Shown: positions 27,666 through 37,091 of the stretch, piece by piece
Position numbering within the stretch: position 1 is the first letter of the stretch
Layout: every line of letters begins with the position of its first letter
Source: Cyanobacteriota bacterium
GTDB lineage: Bacteria > Acidobacteriota > Vicinamibacteria > Vicinamibacterales > UBA2999
DNA length: 64,000 nt
Direction of reading: 5' to 3'
NCBI GenBank assembly: GCA_019752015.1
Contig: JAIEMQ010000044.1
Span: 186,001-250,000, forward strand
The notes under the pieces: model-generated
What the model saw: the letters and a program-made list of their open reading frames with translations, nothing else
Databases searched by the model: none
Told to the model about the DNA's origin: nothing
Made by a program: the position numbers and the translations under genes

Positions 27666-29192
27666 TCAGCGTCGAATGTTCTCGGTCGGATACGCCTCAC
27701 CTGCAAGATAGCGCGCGCGATCGGCTGGATCGTAGATCCGGATCTGGCGGCCGACATCGAAGCGCGGCGGCCAGTCGAGCGCGCCGGCGTCGGACTGTCC
27801 CCTGAATCGCGCGCGGAAGTCGTTTTCTTCGCGCCGCTCGAACAGCAAGTACGGCTGCTTGCCCTTCGAACGCAGCCACGTGATCGCGCGATCGAGCCAC
27901 GCCGGATCGAGCGATTCCCACAGCACGACTTCGCGGCCGGCATGAAACCGGATGCTGCCGCTCTCCCAGACCGTAATTACGACCGCGTTCGCCGGTAATC
28001 GATCGCGCACCAGCATGGCGGTGTCGCGATAACGGCCCTCCATTCGCTGCAGCTCGAACGCCTGGCGCTCACCGGCGGCGCGCGTACCGATCAGTCCCAG
28101 CACGACCGCAACGATCGGGATCAGCCCGCCCATGCCGGCCTTCGACAACAACTGCACGCCCGCCGCGCTGGCGAGACCGAGCAGCACCACGATCGCGGGA
28201 ATCAGGAACCGCAGGTACCACCACTCGGGAAACGGCGAGTACAACGCGTAGATCGCGAAGACGGCGGCAGCGAAACCAAGCAACAACAGCGAGCCCTTTC
28301 GCTTGATCCCGTCGAACACGAACGGCGCGAGCAACGCGAACAGCGGCACCACATGCTGCGTTTGGAAGATCGCGCGCGAGTAATTCGTGACGTTGGTATT
28401 GATGTGACTCGTTGAAAACAGGTTGGACGCGTCGCCATATCCGGAGCCGATGACGCTGCCGTATAACGCCTGGTTCAGCCACATCAACATGAGCACGCCA
28501 GGAAGTGCGCCAGCGATCATCGCGAGGACGCCGCGGATCTGCCGCTCGCGGGTGTGCTCCTGGATGAATGGAATCGCGGCGAGCACGAGCGCCAGCGGCG
28601 CGAGGTTTGGTCGGACGAGAATCGCCAGCCCGATCAGGACGCCGCAGACCAGATGGCTGCCGCCGACGGCGAGCGCCAGCATCCACAGCGCTGCGGTGAG
28701 GATGTCGTTCATCGGCTGCACCGCCTGGTAAAGGACGATGGGGCTGCTCGCGGTGAGAATTGCCGCCGTCGCTCCGGCCATGCCGCCGGCAAGCTGGCGC
28801 GCGATCGCGAAGGCGGCGATGACGAGCAGGAACGCCGCAATCGGCGTGAGCCAGAAAATCGCGTCGTGGCCGAACACGGCGGCGAGCGGCGCCATCAACA
28901 CCGCCATGCCGGGCGCGCAGATCGGCGCCGGCGCGCCGGCCCGAATCGGCGAAGGAATGAATCCGCCGGGCGCAAGCGTCAACGGCACATCCGGCCAGGG
29001 CGCATCGGCAAGATGGCTGTGCGGTTGCAGCTCGCCGCCCGCCATCGCCTTCGCCATCAGCCCGTAGCACGACGAGTCCGATCCGCCGACGGACCACGTG
29101 CCGCGGGTGATCCCGAACGTGGCGAGTCCGATCGCCGCGACGCACGCGACCAACGGCCCTGCCGCGCCATAGCCACGGCGAAGGCGGGTCAT
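27666..29192 (-). CDS. Multi-pass GT39-type (dolichyl-P-mannose-like) glycosyltransferase
   Basis: A 508-aa integral membrane enzyme with about 11 helices. A large first periplasmic loop holds GGSDSSCYGLMAKAMAGGELQPHSHLADAPWPD, the usual region of the catalytic Asp in GT-C enzymes; a soluble C-terminal domain follows (DRLPANAVVITVWESGSIRFHAGREVVLWESLDPAW). It starts at the ATG of an ATGA overlap with the GT2 gene, which is likely to make its lipid-linked sugar donor. It should modify an exported glycan or protein. Sugar and acceptor unknown. Confidence 0.8.
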   Translation of the reverse strand: MTRLRRGYGAAGPLVACVAAIGLATFGITRGTWSVGGSDSSCYGLMAKAMAGGELQPHSHLADAPWPDVPLTLAPGGFIPSPIRAGAPAPICAPGMAVLMAPLAAVFGHDAIFWLTPIAAFLLVIAAFAIARQLAGGMAGATAAILTASSPIVLYQAVQPMNDILTAALWMLALAVGGSHLVCGVLIGLAILVRPNLAPLALVLAAIPFIQEHTRERQIRGVLAMIAGALPGVLMLMWLNQALYGSVIGSGYGDASNLFSTSHINTNVTNYSRAIFQTQHVVPLFALLAPFVFDGIKRKGSLLLLGFAAAVFAIYALYSPFPEWWYLRFLIPAIVVLLGLASAAGVQLLSKAGMGGLIPIVAVVLGLIGTRAAGERQAFELQRMEGRYRDTAMLVRDRLPANAVVITVWESGSIRFHAGREVVLWESLDPAWLDRAITWLRSKGKQPYLLFERREENDFRARFRGQSDAGALDWPPRFDVGRQIRIYDPADRARYLAGEAYPTENIRR

Positions 29193-29881
29193 CTGGTAAA
29201 TCGGTATTTGACGAGGACCTGAATGGCGCGGAACCCGTCGCGCCAGCCGATCTTCTTGCCCTGCGCGCGGCTGCGCGGCTCGAAGCGGATCGGCAGCTCG
29301 AGAATCGAGTGGCCCGATCGCAGCAGCTTGGCGGTGATCTCCGGCTCGATGTCGAAACGGTTGGATTCCAGGTTCAGCGACTGCGCGATCTCGCGCGTCA
29401 TCACCTTGTAGCAGGTCTCCATGTCGGTGAGGCGGCCGCCGAACAGCAGGTTGGTCACACCGGTCAGCACCTGGTTGGCGAAGATCGACAGCCACGGCGC
29501 ATCAGGCCGGCCGGCGAGGAACCGCGATCCGTAGACGACGCGCGTGCGGCCGTCGAGAATCGGCTGCGTCAGCTCAGCCAGCTGCGCGGGATCGAGCTCG
29601 AGATCGGCATCCTGGATCGCGACGATCGTGCCGGTCGCCTGTGAGAAGCCGATCCGGATCGCGCTCCCCTTGCCGCCGTTCTTTTCGGCATGGATGATCC
29701 GCAGCTCGGGCCGCTGCGTCACCTGGTCGAGCACGTCGCGCGTGCCGTCGGTCGAGCCGTCGTTGACGACGAGAATCTCGCGCGGCGCCGGCAGATCGAT
29801 CGCGATCAGCCGCTGGATCACTTCCGCGACGGTCCGCGCCTCGTTGTACACGGGAACGACGATCGAAATCAGAGGGCTCAA
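29189..29881 (-). CDS. Polyprenyl-phosphate glycosyltransferase, GT2 (DPM1-like)
   Basis: GT2 enzyme that would transfer a sugar from a nucleotide donor to polyprenyl phosphate. Motifs: ISIVVPVYNEARTVAEVIQ, VVNDGSTDGTRDVL, HAEKNGGKGSAIRIGFSQATG, and the metal-binding IQDADLELDP; C-terminal GSRF and KIGWRDGF. No C-terminal membrane helices. I place the start at TTG (29879-29881, MSPLISIVV), since an ATG in frame is absent near and longer starts would overlap the previous gene by 77 bases. The surface-glycan operon is 30665 to 27666. Confidence 0.85.
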   Translation of the reverse strand: MSPLISIVVPVYNEARTVAEVIQRLIAIDLPAPREILVVNDGSTDGTRDVLDQVTQRPELRIIHAEKNGGKGSAIRIGFSQATGTIVAIQDADLELDPAQLAELTQPILDGRTRVVYGSRFLAGRPDAPWLSIFANQVLTGVTNLLFGGRLTDMETCYKVMTREIAQSLNLESNRFDIEPEITAKLLRSGHSILELPIRFEPRSRAQGKKIGWRDGFRAIQVLVKYRFTR

Positions 29882-29909
29882 AGGGTCCGCGGTGTCGTTG
29901 AAGAACGGT

Positions 29910-30665
29910 TCATGCGTCGAGGAGTGCGGTCTCCACGGTCTGCGCCGCCGGGCTGTTGCGCTCGACCTTCCGCACCGGCACGCCAACGTACACGGACTCG
30001 GCGTCGAGCCTGGTGCCCTTGAGCACCACGCTCATCGCGCCAATCTGGCACTTCTCACCCGCTTCGACGTTGATGCCCACCATGCTGCCAAGACCGACGG
30101 TGCAGAACCGTCCCAGCTTCACCGTGCCGGTCTTCACCATGCCGCCCTCCACAGTATGACCCGAGAGGTGGACGTTTTCGCCAAGAACCACGCCGTCGCC
30201 AAAGTCGAGCATGTTGTGATCGGAGATCGACAGGCTGTTGATATGGACGCCGCGTCCCATCCGCGCGCCGTTCCACCGCATGTAGAGCGACCACAGGAAT
30301 GAAGCGCGGAAGAACGTGCCCACCAGCACGCGGACGACGTGCGTGGAGATCATGTAGCGCGACCAGTCCAGCAGCGGCCACTCGAGATCGCGCAGCTTCC
30401 ATGCTCCATTCGGCGCCGTTCGCCAGCCGCAAATCCTGGTGGACAGCGCCGACAGCCCGATCAGCGCGAACGCGAACACCAGATACGCCGGCAGCAGCGA
30501 CATGGCGACCACGGCGGGCCGCAGAATCCACTGGTCGGGCACGAGCGCCACGCTCCACGTCCAGAAGGAAAACGCCGGCAACACCGAGAGCCCGAACACC
30601 ACCGTTTCCACGACGAAGATCGACACCACGAACCACGCGACGCGACCGGCCTGCGCTGGAGTCAC
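29910..30665 (-). CDS. Membrane-anchored hexapeptide-repeat acyltransferase
   Basis: A 251-aa protein. Two membrane helices lie in residues 8-35 and 50-72, then a left-handed beta-helix: RMGRGVHINSLSISDHNMLDFGDGVVLGENVHLSGH...GMVKTGTVKLGRFCTVGLGSMVGINVEAGEKCQIGAMSVVLKG. The His of the LSGHT run may be catalytic. It starts at GTG. It is probably an O-acetyl- or other acyltransferase acting on the glycan made by the two downstream enzymes. Acyl donor unknown. Confidence 0.75.
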   Translation of the reverse strand: MTPAQAGRVAWFVVSIFVVETVVFGLSVLPAFSFWTWSVALVPDQWILRPAVVAMSLLPAYLVFAFALIGLSALSTRICGWRTAPNGAWKLRDLEWPLLDWSRYMISTHVVRVLVGTFFRASFLWSLYMRWNGARMGRGVHINSLSISDHNMLDFGDGVVLGENVHLSGHTVEGGMVKTGTVKLGRFCTVGLGSMVGINVEAGEKCQIGAMSVVLKGTRLDAESVYVGVPVRKVERNSPAAQTVETALLDA

Positions 30666-30682
30666 GCGGCGCAGGGTACCAT

Positions 30683-30766
30683 AAGAGTTAAGAGTTAAAA
30701 GTTAAGAGTTAAAAGTTAAAAGTTAAAAGTTAAGAGTTAAGAGTTAGGAGTGGGGAGTGAGGAGTT
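30683..30766 (+). repeat. Heptanucleotide tandem repeat RRRAGTT, 12 units
   Basis: Twelve 7-bp units: AAGAGTT or AAAAGTT nine times, then AGGAGTG, GGGAGTG and AGGAGTT. The last three degenerate units carry the GTG start (30750) and first codons of the hydrolase, and the array provides its purine-rich ribosome-binding region. AAAAGTT is also the unit at 46952-46986. Confidence 0.9.
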
Positions 30767-31511
30767 GAGAGACCAGCTCGTTTTGATTCCCGGGATCGAC
30801 GGCACCGGCAAACTTTTCTACCGGCAGATTCCCGGCCTCGAAGAACATTTCTCGGTGACGACGACACGGCTCCGCGACGAGGCCCGGTCGATGGACGATC
30901 TGGTCGCCGATCTTCACGACGAGATCACGCGCGTCGCCGGCGATCGACGCGTCTCGCTGCTCGGCGAGTCGTTCGGCGGCGCCCTGACTCTCAGTTACGC
31001 GATCGCGCATCCCGAGCGCGTCGAGCGGCTCGTCGTCCTGAATTCGTTCGCGCACTTCGGATCGCAGGCGCGTCTGTGGCTCGGCTATCACCTGTTGCGC
31101 GCCGCGCCCTGGGGCATGATGCGCATTGTCCGGCAGTTGAACGCGCGGCGCATGCACTCGCCGCAAACCGGGCGCGACGAGATCCGGCGCTCTCACGAGC
31201 TGATGCGATCCGCGACCCGCGAAGGCTACCTGTCGCGGATGCGCATCCTGCGCGACTACGACATCCGCGATCGCCTGCCCTCGATCGCGGCGCCGGTGCT
31301 CTACCTCGCCGCCGATCGCGACACGCTGGTGCCGTCGGTCGAGCAGGCCCGATTGATGAGCGCGCTGACGCCCGGCGCAACGATGCGCGTGCTCGAGGGC
31401 CACGGTCATAGCTGCCTGATCGCGCCGGACATGGATCTGGCCGCCATCATCAACGAATGGCTTGCCCGCCGTAGCCTCGGCGAAGGCGGGATCACGCGTG
31501 CGCCTCGTTAG
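30750..31511 (+). CDS. Alpha/beta hydrolase
   Basis: A 253-aa alpha/beta-fold hydrolase. Nucleophile elbow GESFGG (Ser74), oxyanion region GIDGTGKLF near the N-terminus, acid in LAADRDTLVP and catalytic His in EGHGHSCL. The first nine residues are encoded by heptamer repeats. The C-terminal ARRSLGEGG is encoded by a palindromic element (31465-31490), so both ends are repeat-touched. The CoA-transferase gene overlaps its end by 14 bases. Substrate unknown (esterase, lactonase or thioesterase). Confidence 0.85.
   Translation: MGSEELRDQLVLIPGIDGTGKLFYRQIPGLEEHFSVTTTRLRDEARSMDDLVADLHDEITRVAGDRRVSLLGESFGGALTLSYAIAHPERVERLVVLNSFAHFGSQARLWLGYHLLRAAPWGMMRIVRQLNARRMHSPQTGRDEIRRSHELMRSATREGYLSRMRILRDYDIRDRLPSIAAPVLYLAADRDTLVPSVEQARLMSALTPGATMRVLEGHGHSCLIAPDMDLAAIINEWLARRSLGEGGITRAPR
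31465..31490. repeat. Palindromic GTAGCCTNGGCGAA element at gene end
   Basis: CCCGCC, GTAGCCTCGGCGAA, GGCGGG: the same 14-base core as at 5451 with one change, but a different complementary stem. It supplies the last codons of the hydrolase. Confidence 0.7.
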
Positions 31512-32280
31512 CATGGCGCAGAACGTGCCCGGACCGGTGGCGGTCTCGCGGCTCGTCACCGAGGGATGGCGTGCCGTCAAGATCGAGCCGCCGTGGGGCG
31601 ATCCGCTCGAGAGCCTCTGCAAGACGTGGTACGACGATCTGCATCGCGGCGTGACCATCGAGCGGATCGACCTGAAATCCAACGACGGCCGCGCGCGCGT
31701 TGCTGCACTGCTCGGCGAGACCGACGTCTTCTTCGCGAGCCACCGGCCGTCGGCGCTCGAGCGGCTCGGTCTCGATGCCGCCGCGCTCCGGCGAACGTTT
31801 CCATCGCTCCGTCACGTGAACATTGTCGGGGACACTGTCAATCCCGAGGAGCCAGGACACGATCTGACGTATCAGGCTCGCGCCGGACTGCTCGGCCCCG
31901 ATTTGCCGTTGACGCTGATCGGCGACATGGCCGGCGCGGAACGCGCGCATGCCGCGATCAAGGACGTGATGCACCGGCCCGGCGCCGGCATGGTCGTCGG
32001 GCTATGTGACGTGCTCCGTGATCTCGCGGCGCCGTTGTATCACGGGCTGACCGCGGCGGGCGGTCAGCTCGGCGGCGGCAATCCCGCCTACGCGATCTAT
32101 CCCGCGCGCGAAGGCGCAATTGCGGTGACGGCGCTCGAGGCGCACTTCCGCGCCAGGCTGTATGAAGGGCTGGGACTGGTGGACGGCGCGGATCCTGGTG
32201 CCATCTTTGCGACCCGAACTGCGGACGAGTGGGAGCAGTGGGCAATTGCGCGCGACATCCCGCTCGTGGCGCTGCGCTGA
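31498..32280 (+). CDS. Short family III CoA-transferase (CaiB/BaiF-like)
   Basis: Starts at GTG within the hydrolase end; 260 aa. Family signs: KIEPPWGDPLESL, DLKSNDGRARVAALLGETDVFFASHRPSALERLGLD, GHDLTYQARAGL and DMAGAERAHAAI, where the catalytic Asp sits. Normal family members have about 380-400 aa; this one lacks part of the C-terminal swapped domain and may form a different dimer or be losing function. Could be a racemase-like branch. Adjacent hydrolase suggests a shared acyl-CoA pathway. Confidence 0.75.
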   Translation: MRLVSMAQNVPGPVAVSRLVTEGWRAVKIEPPWGDPLESLCKTWYDDLHRGVTIERIDLKSNDGRARVAALLGETDVFFASHRPSALERLGLDAAALRRTFPSLRHVNIVGDTVNPEEPGHDLTYQARAGLLGPDLPLTLIGDMAGAERAHAAIKDVMHRPGAGMVVGLCDVLRDLAAPLYHGLTAAGGQLGGGNPAYAIYPAREGAIAVTALEAHFRARLYEGLGLVDGADPGAIFATRTADEWEQWAIARDIPLVALR

Positions 32281-32291
32281 ATACGGTGCCC

Positions 32292-32330
32292 GTCCCCCAT
32301 TTTCTCCCTGCCACAGGGATGATTGGGGAC
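32292..32330. repeat. Nested hairpin repeat with GTCCCC...GGGGAC ends
   Basis: GTCCCC (32292-32297) pairs with GGGGAC (32325-32330), and CCCTG-CCA-CAGGG forms an inner stem. It lies just after the CoA-transferase stop, so it may act as a terminator. A similar CCCCATTTTCT tail occurs near 6314. Confidence 0.5.
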
Positions 32331-32345
32331 GGAGCAAATCGCACA

Positions 32346-32757
32346 ATGCACAAACACGTTTTGGAAATTGCGTACGCCATCGCAGCGCGCTACTTCGATG
32401 AGGTTGCCTCACGACACGTTGGCGGCACGACCACGCGGAATTCGCTGAAGAGCGCGCTTGGCGGGCCGCCGCCTCACGGCGCTTCAATCCGATGGCGGTG
32501 TTGAAGTGCTGCGTCGCGCCGGCTGGAATGTCGAAACGCAGGGTCTGCAGCACGCGCCGCGTATCCGGGTGATCGCAGGCGCGGAAGTCCACATCTCGGT
32601 TAGCGCGCGGCGCTACCTCGGATTCGGCCAGGTGCTGGTCCAATTCAGGGATGCCAAGACGACCTTGCGCGTGATCGCCGCGGCGCAGGCTGACGGCACG
32701 TGCCGGGCCGGCGGTTCGTTGTGGCAGAACCGGCAGGCCGACGCGATCATCAGGTGT
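32346..32757 (+). pseudogene. Remnant of a PLP-dependent group II decarboxylase with two deletions
   Basis: Three frame-disrupted pieces line up with aromatic-amino-acid/glutamate-type decarboxylases. First about 40 residues (YAIAARYFDEVASRHVGG...LKSALGGPPPHGASI); then, in another frame, EVLRRAGWNVETQGLQHAPRIRVIAGAEVHISVSARRYLGFG; then directly the C-terminal piece VLVQFRDAK...IAAAQADGTCRAGGSLWQNRQADAI. The PLP lysine region and most of the large domain are absent. A family member has 450-500 aa; barely 130 codons remain. The 478-bp stretch 32281-32758 otherwise holds only the hairpin above. Confidence 0.65.
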
Positions 32758-32758
32758 T

Positions 32759-33457
32759 TCAGCGCTTCCTGGCCGGCGTCTTCTTCGGCGCCTTCTTCGG
32801 CGCCTTCGGCGGCAGACCCGGACGATACTCGAGCATCACGTTGCTGATCGTCGCGATCGGCCGGCCGGGACTCGAGAAGTTATCGACGCCGTCCGGCCGC
32901 ATCACCGACAGCTTCTCGCCGAGGATCGAGACCTGTTCGCCGACATCTTCCGGCAGCTCCATCTGGATGAATTCCGATCCGATCGGGGCGACGGCCTTGA
33001 CGCCGCCCGGCCCCGCGCCGCCGCCGATTCGATCGAATAAATCGTGCTCCGTCCGGAACTCGCTCTGGATCACGGCGCGATCGACCAGCGTGTTGTCCAT
33101 GGTCAGCACGCCCACCGTCGCCGTGTATTTGCGGTACGCCTGCTTCGATTTCACGAGCTCCGCGGAATAAGTGTGGCGGTTGTGCAGCTCGAAGCCGATC
33201 GTGACTGGGCCGCGATGCGGGGGAATCGTGATGACCACCCCCTCCCTGGGATTGTTGCCGGTCAGCACATCGCAAAACTGGCGGCCGGTCGCCACGCCGA
33301 CACCGAGCTCCGATGAACATTTCCACTCGGCCTGGATGCGTGAGATCGGAATGTCGGGCACCTTCTGGGCGGCCTTCCGGGAGGTCTTGCGTGCCTGCGC
33401 ATCGACGGCGGGAGTTGCGAACACGGTTGCACACAGAACTGCGATTGCCAGACGCAT
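32759..33457 (-). CDS. Exported protein of unknown function with Lys-rich tail
   Basis: A 232-aa protein with signal peptide MRLAIAVLCATVFATPAVDA (1-20). A beta-rich domain follows: GVVITIPPHRGPVTIGFELHNRHTYS..., then EVLTMDNTLVDRAVIQSEF and VGEQVSILGEKLSVMRPDGVDN. The tail PKAPKKAPKKTPARKR is encoded by short 12-bp direct repeats. No family recognised. It is transcribed away from the TonB receptor; their shared upstream region is 104 bp. Confidence 0.75.
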   Translation of the reverse strand: MRLAIAVLCATVFATPAVDAQARKTSRKAAQKVPDIPISRIQAEWKCSSELGVGVATGRQFCDVLTGNNPREGVVITIPPHRGPVTIGFELHNRHTYSAELVKSKQAYRKYTATVGVLTMDNTLVDRAVIQSEFRTEHDLFDRIGGGAGPGGVKAVAPIGSEFIQMELPEDVGEQVSILGEKLSVMRPDGVDNFSSPGRPIATISNVMLEYRPGLPPKAPKKAPKKTPARKR

Positions 33458-33561
33458 GATCTCAGTATATCGTTCGACTGCACGTGGATGGCTCGTCGCA
33501 TGCACCCAGCCTGTGCCGTCAGGTGTCTTGTCTGTCGTGTGTTGAACCCGGAGGAGAAGCA

Positions 33562-36408
33562 ATGAATCAAGTACGAGTATGGATAGCGGCCCTGGCTCTA
33601 CTGGCGATGGCAGTGTGCCCCGTCTCCGCGCAGGTGCAGACGGGATCGATCCTCGTCCGCGTCACCGATGCGCAGGGCGGCTCGGTGCCCGGCGTCTCCG
33701 TTACGCTGACGAGTCCGGTGCTCGTGTCCGGAACGATGACCGGCGTGACCGATAGCGGCGGTGTCAACCGGTTCCCGTCGCTGCAGCCGGGTGTCTACTC
33801 GGTGAAGCTCGAACTGCAGGGGTTCCGGACGGTCGTTCGCGAGAACGTTCAGGTCGTGGTCGGTGCCACGGTGCCGCTGGACATCCAGCTGAGCGTCGCG
33901 ACAGTCGCCGAAACCGTCACGGTGACCGGCACGTCGCCGGTCGTGGATACGACCACCGCGAACACCAGCGTCAACCTGAGCGAGCAGTTGCTCCAGGCGA
34001 CTCCGGGTGGGCGCGACATCTGGTCGCTCGTCGAATACAAGGTGCCGAGCTTGTTGATCACGCGGCCGGATGTCGGCGGCACGTCCGGTGGATTACAGGG
34101 TGTGTTCAACGCGCGCGGCACTCCGAGCTCGCAGAATTCCAGCTATCTGAACGGCATCAACGTCGGCGACCCGGCGGCGATTGGCGCGGCGGGCTTCTAT
34201 TACGATTTCGACGCCTTCGAAGACATTCAGGTCTCGACCGGCGCGCACGACATCAGCGTGCCCACCGGCGGCGTATTCCTGAATATGGTCACCAAAAGCG
34301 GCGGCGAGAACTGGCGCGGCCGCGCCACGTTTGCATGGCTGGGCGACGCCACGCAAACGCAGAACATTGACAACAATCTGTTGCGATACGGATTCCGCCC
34401 CGAAACCAACAGCGTCGACTATACGTCGGATGCCAACTTCAGCACCGGTGGTCCATTGATCGCGCGCAAGCTGCGCATCTTCACGTCGTTGCGGGACTGG
34501 CGGGTTCACGTCAACGTCCCCGCGGCCTTCTCGACGCTCGTGCTCGACAGGACCGACATCACCTCAGGCTTGATTAACGCGAACTATCAGATGAGCGAGA
34601 ACAGCCGGCTGACCGGCTTGTATTCGCGCCAGTACTACAAGAAACCGAACCGGTTCCTCGCCGGCTCGAACACGCTGGTCAAGGAATCGACCAGCAACGA
34701 GGACGATGTGTTCGACATCTACCAGGTGCTGCTCAACTCGGTCGTCACCCAGCGGTTCTTCATCGACGCCCGCGTCGGTCTGAACCGCATCTTCTTCCCC
34801 ACGTACCTGAACGGCAACGACCAAACGCTGCTCGATTCAGCCACCGGCATCCGCACGCGAAATTTCACGACCGGCACCGAGCGCTGGCGCGATCGCTACC
34901 AGTTGAACACCACCGGCCAGTACTACGTGGACGAAGCGCTTGGCGGCCGTCATGAACTCAAGTTCGGCGTCGACTATTCAAACATGCCGGTGGAAAACCG
35001 GGTCTCACGGTTCGACGACGTCGACCTGACCTACAACAGCGCGACCGGCCTGTCACAGAACGTCACGCTCTACGGCACGCCGTTCTTCTCGAAGACAGCG
35101 CTCAGCGTGCTGGCACTCTATGCGCAAGACGCGATGTCGTTGAAGCGATTGACGGTCACCGCCGGGCTGCGTTGGGAACAGCTGAATGGCTACCTTCCGG
35201 CGCAGAGCAGCCCGCCGAGCCGCTTCTTCCCGAACCTGCAGCGCGACTGGCCGAAGGTGCCGAATGTCGTCAACTGGAAAACCATCGGCCCGCGCATCAG
35301 TGCCGCCTACGACCTGATGGGTAACGGGCGGACGGCGCTGAAGGCCGCCGCCGGCCGCTACTACTACGTGATTGCTTCGGGCGGCGGCATTCTCGACGGC
35401 TTCAATCCGAACGGCAATTATCAGGAGACCTACGGCTGGAACGACGTCAACGGCGACCGTCGCTTCCAGCCCGGCGAACAGACTGGCACCGCCGTCATAT
35501 CGCGCGTCGATACCTCGACGGTGTCCGTCGATCCTGACTACCGGCGGCCGTTCACCGACGAACTGACCGGCGGGCTCGACCACGAATTGTTTCCACTCCT
35601 GCGCCTCAGCGCCATCGGCACCTATCGCGCTGAGAAAGACGTGCTCGCGACCTCGAACCCGGCCAATCCCTACGACACGTTCCTGACGACGCGGCCCGAT
35701 AACGGCCGCGACGGCGTCGCCGGCACGGCCGATGACGGCACGTTCCAGTTTTACAACCGCACGTCCACGGCGGTGAACCGCACGCTCTTCACCAATGATC
35801 CGACCTTCCGCCAGACCTACAAGGGCATCGAGATCACCGGGACCAAACGCATGGCGAACCGGTGGCAGATGGTGATGGGCTACACCTACAGCCAGACCCG
35901 TCAGCGCGGTCTCAGCGTCAGCACGAACCCCAATGCCCTGATCAATGCCGAGGGTCCGGTCACGGGACAAATTGGCGATCGGCCGCATCAATTCAAGCTG
36001 ACCGGCACCTACATCCTGCCGTGGTACGACATCGGCTTCGCCGCCAATCTGAACCGGCAAAGCGGCGCGGCGCTGACGCGGCAGGTGAACACCGCGCAGA
36101 CCGTGGGCGGCAATACGACAGTCAACGTCGAGCCGCTTGGGTCGTACCGCCTGCCGACGCGGACCGCCGCGGACCTGCGATTCTTCAAGACCGTGAACTT
36201 CAGCTCACGCAGCCTGGAGCTCTCTGTCGACGTGCACAACGTGACCAACACCAACACGGTGTGGGACGCGCGCACCCTTGGTGGGACGATCAACCTGCGC
36301 CAGAACGGCGACCCCAACGGCACGATCAACACCGTGCCGCAGTTCGGTTCACCGGCACAGGTCTACGGGCCCCGGAACGTCCGTTTCAACGCGGCGTTCC
36401 GGTTCTAG
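33562..36408 (+). CDS. Oar-like TonB-dependent receptor with carboxypeptidase-regulatory domain
   Basis: A 948-aa outer-membrane receptor. Signal peptide through AMAVCPVSA (about residue 23); carboxypeptidase-regulatory fold in residues 26-105 ([27 protein letters not shown]...[18 protein letters not shown]); plug with [20 protein letters not shown] and [21 protein letters not shown]; barrel ending in a terminal phenylalanine. The ATG follows a strong GGAGGAG site and earlier starts are less likely. Its stop codon overlaps the convergent folE stop by 4 bases. Ligand unknown. Confidence 0.92.
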   Translation: MNQVRVWIAALALLAMAVCPVSAQVQTGSILVRVTDAQGGSVPGVSVTLTSPVLVSGTMTGVTDSGGVNRFPSLQPGVYSVKLELQGFRTVVRENVQVVVGATVPLDIQLSVATVAETVTVTGTSPVVDTTTANTSVNLSEQLLQATPGGRDIWSLVEYKVPSLLITRPDVGGTSGGLQGVFNARGTPSSQNSSYLNGINVGDPAAIGAAGFYYDFDAFEDIQVSTGAHDISVPTGGVFLNMVTKSGGENWRGRATFAWLGDATQTQNIDNNLLRYGFRPETNSVDYTSDANFSTGGPLIARKLRIFTSLRDWRVHVNVPAAFSTLVLDRTDITSGLINANYQMSENSRLTGLYSRQYYKKPNRFLAGSNTLVKESTSNEDDVFDIYQVLLNSVVTQRFFIDARVGLNRIFFPTYLNGNDQTLLDSATGIRTRNFTTGTERWRDRYQLNTTGQYYVDEALGGRHELKFGVDYSNMPVENRVSRFDDVDLTYNSATGLSQNVTLYGTPFFSKTALSVLALYAQDAMSLKRLTVTAGLRWEQLNGYLPAQSSPPSRFFPNLQRDWPKVPNVVNWKTIGPRISAAYDLMGNGRTALKAAAGRYYYVIASGGGILDGFNPNGNYQETYGWNDVNGDRRFQPGEQTGTAVISRVDTSTVSVDPDYRRPFTDELTGGLDHELFPLLRLSAIGTYRAEKDVLATSNPANPYDTFLTTRPDNGRDGVAGTADDGTFQFYNRTSTAVNRTLFTNDPTFRQTYKGIEITGTKRMANRWQMVMGYTYSQTRQRGLSVSTNPNALINAEGPVTGQIGDRPHQFKLTGTYILPWYDIGFAANLNRQSGAALTRQVNTAQTVGGNTTVNVEPLGSYRLPTRTAADLRFFKTVNFSSRSLELSVDVHNVTNTNTVWDARTLGGTINLRQNGDPNGTINTVPQFGSPAQVYGPRNVRFNAAFRF

Positions 36409-37091
36409 TCGTCGCTGTGGTGTGATCCTTGTGGAAGCGGCAGTCCTGTGATCGACAGGCTGCCGCTTCGCAGTTTCAGCAGCTCGAGGAATTCCATCCG
36501 CGTCCGCGCCTGATCGCGGAACGCGCCGAGCATCGCGCTCGTGATGGTGTACGAATTCTGTTTTTCCACGCCGCGCATCGCCATGCAGAGATGCGTCCCT
36601 TCACACACGACCGCCACGCCCAGCGGCTGGATCTTGTCCAGGATCGTGTGCGCGATCTGGTTGGTCAGCCGCTCCTGCAGTTGCAGCCGCCGCGCGAAGA
36701 TGTCGACCAGCCGCGGAATCTTGCTGAGGCCGATGACCTTGCCGTTCGGAATGTAGGCAACGTGGCACTTGCCGAAGAACGGCAGCAGGTGGTGTTCACA
36801 CATGCTGTAGAAGTCGATGTCGCGGACGATGACCATCTCGCTATAATCGACGCTGAACAGCGCCCCATTGAGCATCGCATCGATGTCTGCTGAGTATCCG
36901 CTCGTCAGAAAGCGCAGCGCTTTGTCGACACGGCGTGGCGTCTTGACGAGTCCCTCGCGCGACGGGTCCTCGCCAAGCTCCACCAGCAGCCGCTGGATGA
37001 GATCCTGCATCCGGTCATTGTATGTCTCGGCCGCGTTGGGCGTCGCGACAGCCTCTGGTGCCATACCGACATTGGATGCGCGTATCGCCAT
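36405..37091 (-). CDS. folE: GTP cyclohydrolase I
   Basis: Opens the guanine ring of GTP to make dihydroneopterin triphosphate, first step of folate and pterin synthesis. Zinc ligands are in [19 protein letters not shown] and [30 protein letters not shown] is the N-terminal signature. At 228 aa it is long; internal ATGs at 37064 and 37010 (MQDLIQRLL, giving 201 aa, usual for FolE) are alternatives. The longer forms overlap the divergent TPR gene. Stop overlaps the TonB receptor stop. Confidence 0.95.
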   Translation of the reverse strand: MAIRASNVGMAPEAVATPNAAETYNDRMQDLIQRLLVELGEDPSREGLVKTPRRVDKALRFLTSGYSADIDAMLNGALFSVDYSEMVIVRDIDFYSMCEHHLLPFFGKCHVAYIPNGKVIGLSKIPRLVDIFARRLQLQERLTNQIAHTILDKIQPLGVAVVCEGTHLCMAMRGVEKQNSYTITSAMLGAFRDQARTRMEFLELLKLRSGSLSITGLPLPQGSHHSDD

